64,000 nt of DNA from an uncultured Bacteroidales bacterium (lineage in GTDB: Bacteria > Bacteroidota > Bacteroidia > Bacteroidales > F082), in contig CAJOCJ010000004.1 in assembly GCA_905236635.1 (NCBI GenBank), positions 62,001 to 126,000 of the forward strand, in the 5' to 3' direction. Made by a program: the position numbers and the translations under genes. How positions within the stretch are numbered: position 1 is the stretch's first letter; each line of letters starts with the position of its first letter. The notes below the pieces were generated by a model. It did not search any database and had not been told where the DNA came from. It saw only the letters and a program-made list of their open reading frames with translations. Shown here one piece after another: positions 60,751-64,000 of this stretch.

Positions 60751-61610
60751 TACTTGATGTCTCCTAATATCAACGGCATTCCGTCTTTGCTATTGCCCAC
60801 GATGACGATTTTCGAATTTGGCGACTCGGCGAGTTTCAGTGTGGCGTCGATGCCTTTCTCACGCAAAATCTTATCGTTGATACTGGCACTCACGATGTTG
60901 TTGGCTCTGGCTTTACCTTCTGCCTCAACACGTTGACGCTCAGCCTCTTGCGATGCTTTCTCGAGCTTAAACTCATACTCCAAAGCTTCCTGTTCCTGTT
61001 TCAACTTGCTCTCGATAGCCGACTTGATGGTCGGAGGGAGGGTGACGGAACGGATGAGCACCTGGTTGAGCTGTATATGCTTGCCGTCCAAGAGGTTCTT
61101 CGTCTCAATGAAGATCTCTTCCTGGATGGCGTCACGCTTAGTCGAGTAGATTTGCTCAGGGGTGTAACGTCCCAAAACGCTTCTTGCCGCTGAACGCATG
61201 GCTGGATATACCGCTCTGGTGAGGTATTGTGTGCCTATGGTAGCGTGCAGCTGGCCTAATTCCTGCCACATCGGCTGATACCAGGTTGAGAATTCTATCT
61301 TTATCTCCAAGCCGTTCGACGAGAGAGCGCTCATCTCCTCATCGGCGACCTGTTGACGTGTCTCATAAAGCGTCATGCTGTTCCAAGGAGCAATGAAATG
61401 GAAACCTTCCTCGTAGGTCCTGGAAGTGTCAATACCGCCTCCAAACAAACGATAAAGCACTCCACCGTGACCTGCCGGGATGGTGACCGTGATGCGGCTC
61501 CAGAAAACTATGAGCAACACGATGATTATTCCAAGCAGTATGAATGGACCGTATTTTTTGCCATTAGATGGCTTATTCTGATGATAATCATTAGTTTGTG
61601 TGTATTCCAT
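60750..61610 (-). CDS. SPFH/prohibitin family protein
   Basis: [17 protein letters not shown]...[22 protein letters not shown]...[19 protein letters not shown]. Confidence 0.92.
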   Translation of the reverse strand: MEYTQTNDYHQNKPSNGKKYGPFILLGIIIVLLIVFWSRITVTIPAGHGGVLYRLFGGGIDTSRTYEEGFHFIAPWNSMTLYETRQQVADEEMSALSSNGLEIKIEFSTWYQPMWQELGQLHATIGTQYLTRAVYPAMRSAARSVLGRYTPEQIYSTKRDAIQEEIFIETKNLLDGKHIQLNQVLIRSVTLPPTIKSAIESKLKQEQEALEYEFKLEKASQEAERQRVEAEGKARANNIVSASINDKILREKGIDATLKLAESPNSKIVIVGNSKDGMPLILGDIK

Positions 61611-61708
61611 ATCCTAAAATTTTTAATTTATTAATTTTTGCAAAGATAATAAAAAAAACGATAATTTTGCAATCATATTATTGGAATTATTAATTAAAAA
61701 TAAAAATA

Positions 61709-64000
61709 ATGAAGAAAATTGTTATGATTCTAGGATTTGCAGGGCTTTTAACTGCTTGTGTATCATGCGAAAAGAAAGCTCAAAATGGAGAATTCAAGTA
61801 TCTCGTCGACGAGTTTGCCGACCTTAAGGTTATGCGTTATCAGATCCCTAATTGGGACGAGCTGACGCTGCAACAGAAAGAATATGTGTATTACCTCGGA
61901 GAGGCTGCAAAATGCGGTCGCGACATCCTTGCCGACCAGAATTTCAAGTATAACCTGACGGTTCGTAAGACCCTTGAGGCTATCCTTAACTCTTACAAAG
62001 GCGATACGAAATGCGCTGACTATCAGAACTTTGTGGTCTACGCAAAACGCGTGTTCTTCAGTAACGGCATCCATCACCACTATGCCGAAGATAAGATGTT
62101 CCCGGAGATTTCTCAGGAATATTTCGCACAATTGGTGAAAAACTCGGATAAGAATCTCCTTCCATTGGCTGAAGGCGAGACTGTCGATGCGTTTTTGGAT
62201 TTCATCACTCCGGTCATCTTTGACAAAGACCTGTATAAGATGCGCCGCAGTGGGGAAGAGGACATCATCCAAAACTCATGTGTCAATTTCTATGAAGGCA
62301 CAATAAACAAAGGCGAAGTCGAGGCATTTTACGATGCACAGCGCGTCCCGAACGACCCTACACCGATTTCATACGGTCTGAATTCAAAACTTGTCAAGGA
62401 AAACGGCAAGCTTCGTGAAGAGGTCTATAAGGTTGACGGCCTTTACGGAAAAGCCATTGAGCAGATTATCTATTGGCTCAAGAAGGCTAACGAGGTGGCA
62501 GAAAACGACAGCCAACGTAACTACACCAATTTGCTAATCGATTATTACACAACGGGTGACCTCAAGACTTGGGACGAATACAACATCGCCTGGGTTGAGG
62601 ATTCAATCTCGAATATCGACTTTGTGAACGGCTTCATAGAGGACTACAACGACCCGATGGGCATGAAAGCCACCTGGGAGGCCATTGTCGACTATAAAGA
62701 CATGGAAGCCACAAAACGCTCTGAGATCATCAGCGCCAACGCACAGTGGTTCGAGGACAACTCACCTGTTGATGAGCGTTTCAAGAAGAAAGAATGCAAG
62801 GGCGTGAGCGCAAAGGGCATCATCGTAACCACCTTGGCTGGCGACTGCTTCCCGGCACCTCCGATTGGCATCAACCTGCCGAACGCCGACTGGATTCGCA
62901 AGGAACACGGCTCTAAGTCAGTGACTATCACCAACTTGATGGATGCTTACGACAAAGCCGCCAACGAGTCACCAAAGAGTGTCTTGGCTGAGTTTGCTTA
63001 CTCACAGGAAGAGATTGACCTCTGCAAGCAGTGGAGCAGTCTCGCCGATGTTCTTCACACCGACTTACACGAATGCCTCGGCCACGGCTCGGGACAGCTG
63101 CTTCCGACGACACCTCAGAATGCTCTGAAAGAATACAGCTCAGCGCTCGAAGAGGCACGTGCCGACCTGTTTGGCCTGTACTACTGCGCCGATCCTAAGA
63201 TGGTGGAACTCGGCATCCTTCCAAATATGGAATGCTACAAGGCACAATATGCCGACTTCATCCGCAACGGCCTTATGAGCCAGCTCGCAAGAATAGAGTT
63301 GGGCAAGGACATCACCGAGGCTCACATGCAGGACCGCGCCCTCATCAGCTGGTGGTGCTATGAGAAAGGCTTGAACGACAACGTGATTGAAAAGGTCGTC
63401 CGCGACGGCAAGACATACTTCGTCATCAACGACTACGAGAAACTCCGTGGCCTGTTTGGTGAGCTCCTCGCTGAGATACAGCGTGTCAAGTCGGAAGGCG
63501 ACTACGAGGAAGGCAAGCGTCTCATCGAGACCTACGCTGTGAAGATCGACCCAGAGCTTCATAAAGAGGTCAAGGCTCGTTACGAAGCCCTCGGACTGAA
63601 GCCTTACGGCGGATTCATCAACCCCGACATCGTTCCTGTCGTTAAGAACGGCGAAGTCGTTGACTATCAAGTCAATTACCCAACCGACTTCCTGCAGCAG
63701 CACCTCGATTATGGCAAGAACTACAGCTTCGTAGAGGAGAATCACGAGGCCCCGACACATCTCGTTGTTGATATGCTTTATGACTTCATTGATGGCACAC
63801 TGGCTTGCGGCAATGCTGAAAACGCTGTGCATGAGGTCGTGAAATACATCAACGCTCACCCTGAGCAGCGTGTCATCTACATCACCGATTATCATCCGGC
63901 AAACCACAGCTCATTCGCCGATTACGGTGGCATCTGGCCTGTTCACTGCGTGCAGGGTACACGCGGCGGCGCTATCCATGAGGCGTTCTACAACGACGTC
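61709..64000 (+). CDS. Dipeptidyl-peptidase III-like (M49) lipoprotein, truncated by window end
   Basis: ATG at 61709, lipobox-like ACVSCEKK; HEXXGH motif LHTDLHECLGHGSGQLL and EEARADLFGLYY; open to 64000 (not in ORF track). Confidence 0.9.
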   Translation, partial: MKKIVMILGFAGLLTACVSCEKKAQNGEFKYLVDEFADLKVMRYQIPNWDELTLQQKEYVYYLGEAAKCGRDILADQNFKYNLTVRKTLEAILNSYKGDTKCADYQNFVVYAKRVFFSNGIHHHYAEDKMFPEISQEYFAQLVKNSDKNLLPLAEGETVDAFLDFITPVIFDKDLYKMRRSGEEDIIQNSCVNFYEGTINKGEVEAFYDAQRVPNDPTPISYGLNSKLVKENGKLREEVYKVDGLYGKAIEQIIYWLKKANEVAENDSQRNYTNLLIDYYTTGDLKTWDEYNIAWVEDSISNIDFVNGFIEDYNDPMGMKATWEAIVDYKDMEATKRSEIISANAQWFEDNSPVDERFKKKECKGVSAKGIIVTTLAGDCFPAPPIGINLPNADWIRKEHGSKSVTITNLMDAYDKAANESPKSVLAEFAYSQEEIDLCKQWSSLADVLHTDLHECLGHGSGQLLPTTPQNALKEYSSALEEARADLFGLYYCADPKMVELGILPNMECYKAQYADFIRNGLMSQLARIELGKDITEAHMQDRALISWWCYEKGLNDNVIEKVVRDGKTYFVINDYEKLRGLFGELLAEIQRVKSEGDYEEGKRLIETYAVKIDPELHKEVKARYEALGLKPYGGFINPDIVPVVKNGEVVDYQVNYPTDFLQQHLDYGKNYSFVEENHEAPTHLVVDMLYDFIDGTLACGNAENAVHEVVKYINAHPEQRVIYITDYHPANHSSFADYGGIWPVHCVQGTRGGAIHEAFYNDV

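Overview
64-kb chromosomal window from an uncultured-looking Bacteroidales-type bacterium. Supporting signs are a T9SS C-terminal sorting tail, GWxTD and GH97 families, and TAnnTTTG -7 promoters. It carries about 50 CDSs, mostly housekeeping (kdsA, aat, truA, pepE, aroQ, rimM, dnaB, fmt, HU, recQ, typA, smpB, DPP III), plus two tRNA-Ser genes. I saw no rRNA, CRISPR array, transposase or intact prophage. The most unusual signals are: (1) a degenerate 9-nt tandem repeat (AATCCTANN on +, always the same orientation) in eight arrays confined to about 1.3-9.0 kb, several lying in frame inside coding sequence (middle and start codon of a TIGR02757/DUF2400 gene; signal peptide, N-terminal part and C-terminus of a GH97 gene); (2) heptamer tandem arrays (TCAATTR, AGTTAAA, TAACCAA types) that repeatedly abut or form stop codons; (3) a tRNA-Ser(TGA) with an intact body but a 3' acceptor strand that forms 0 of 7 pairs, next to an ORF6N gene; (4) a five-gene operon of exported, LPP20/FlgT-like proteins coupled to a Ca2+ P-type ATPase; (5) a GG-N10-GC sigma-54-like promoter with upstream TGTGGAA palindromes, beside an NtrC-type regulator whose GAFTGA loop reads GSFTSA. 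All family calls are by eye from the translations; no searches were run.
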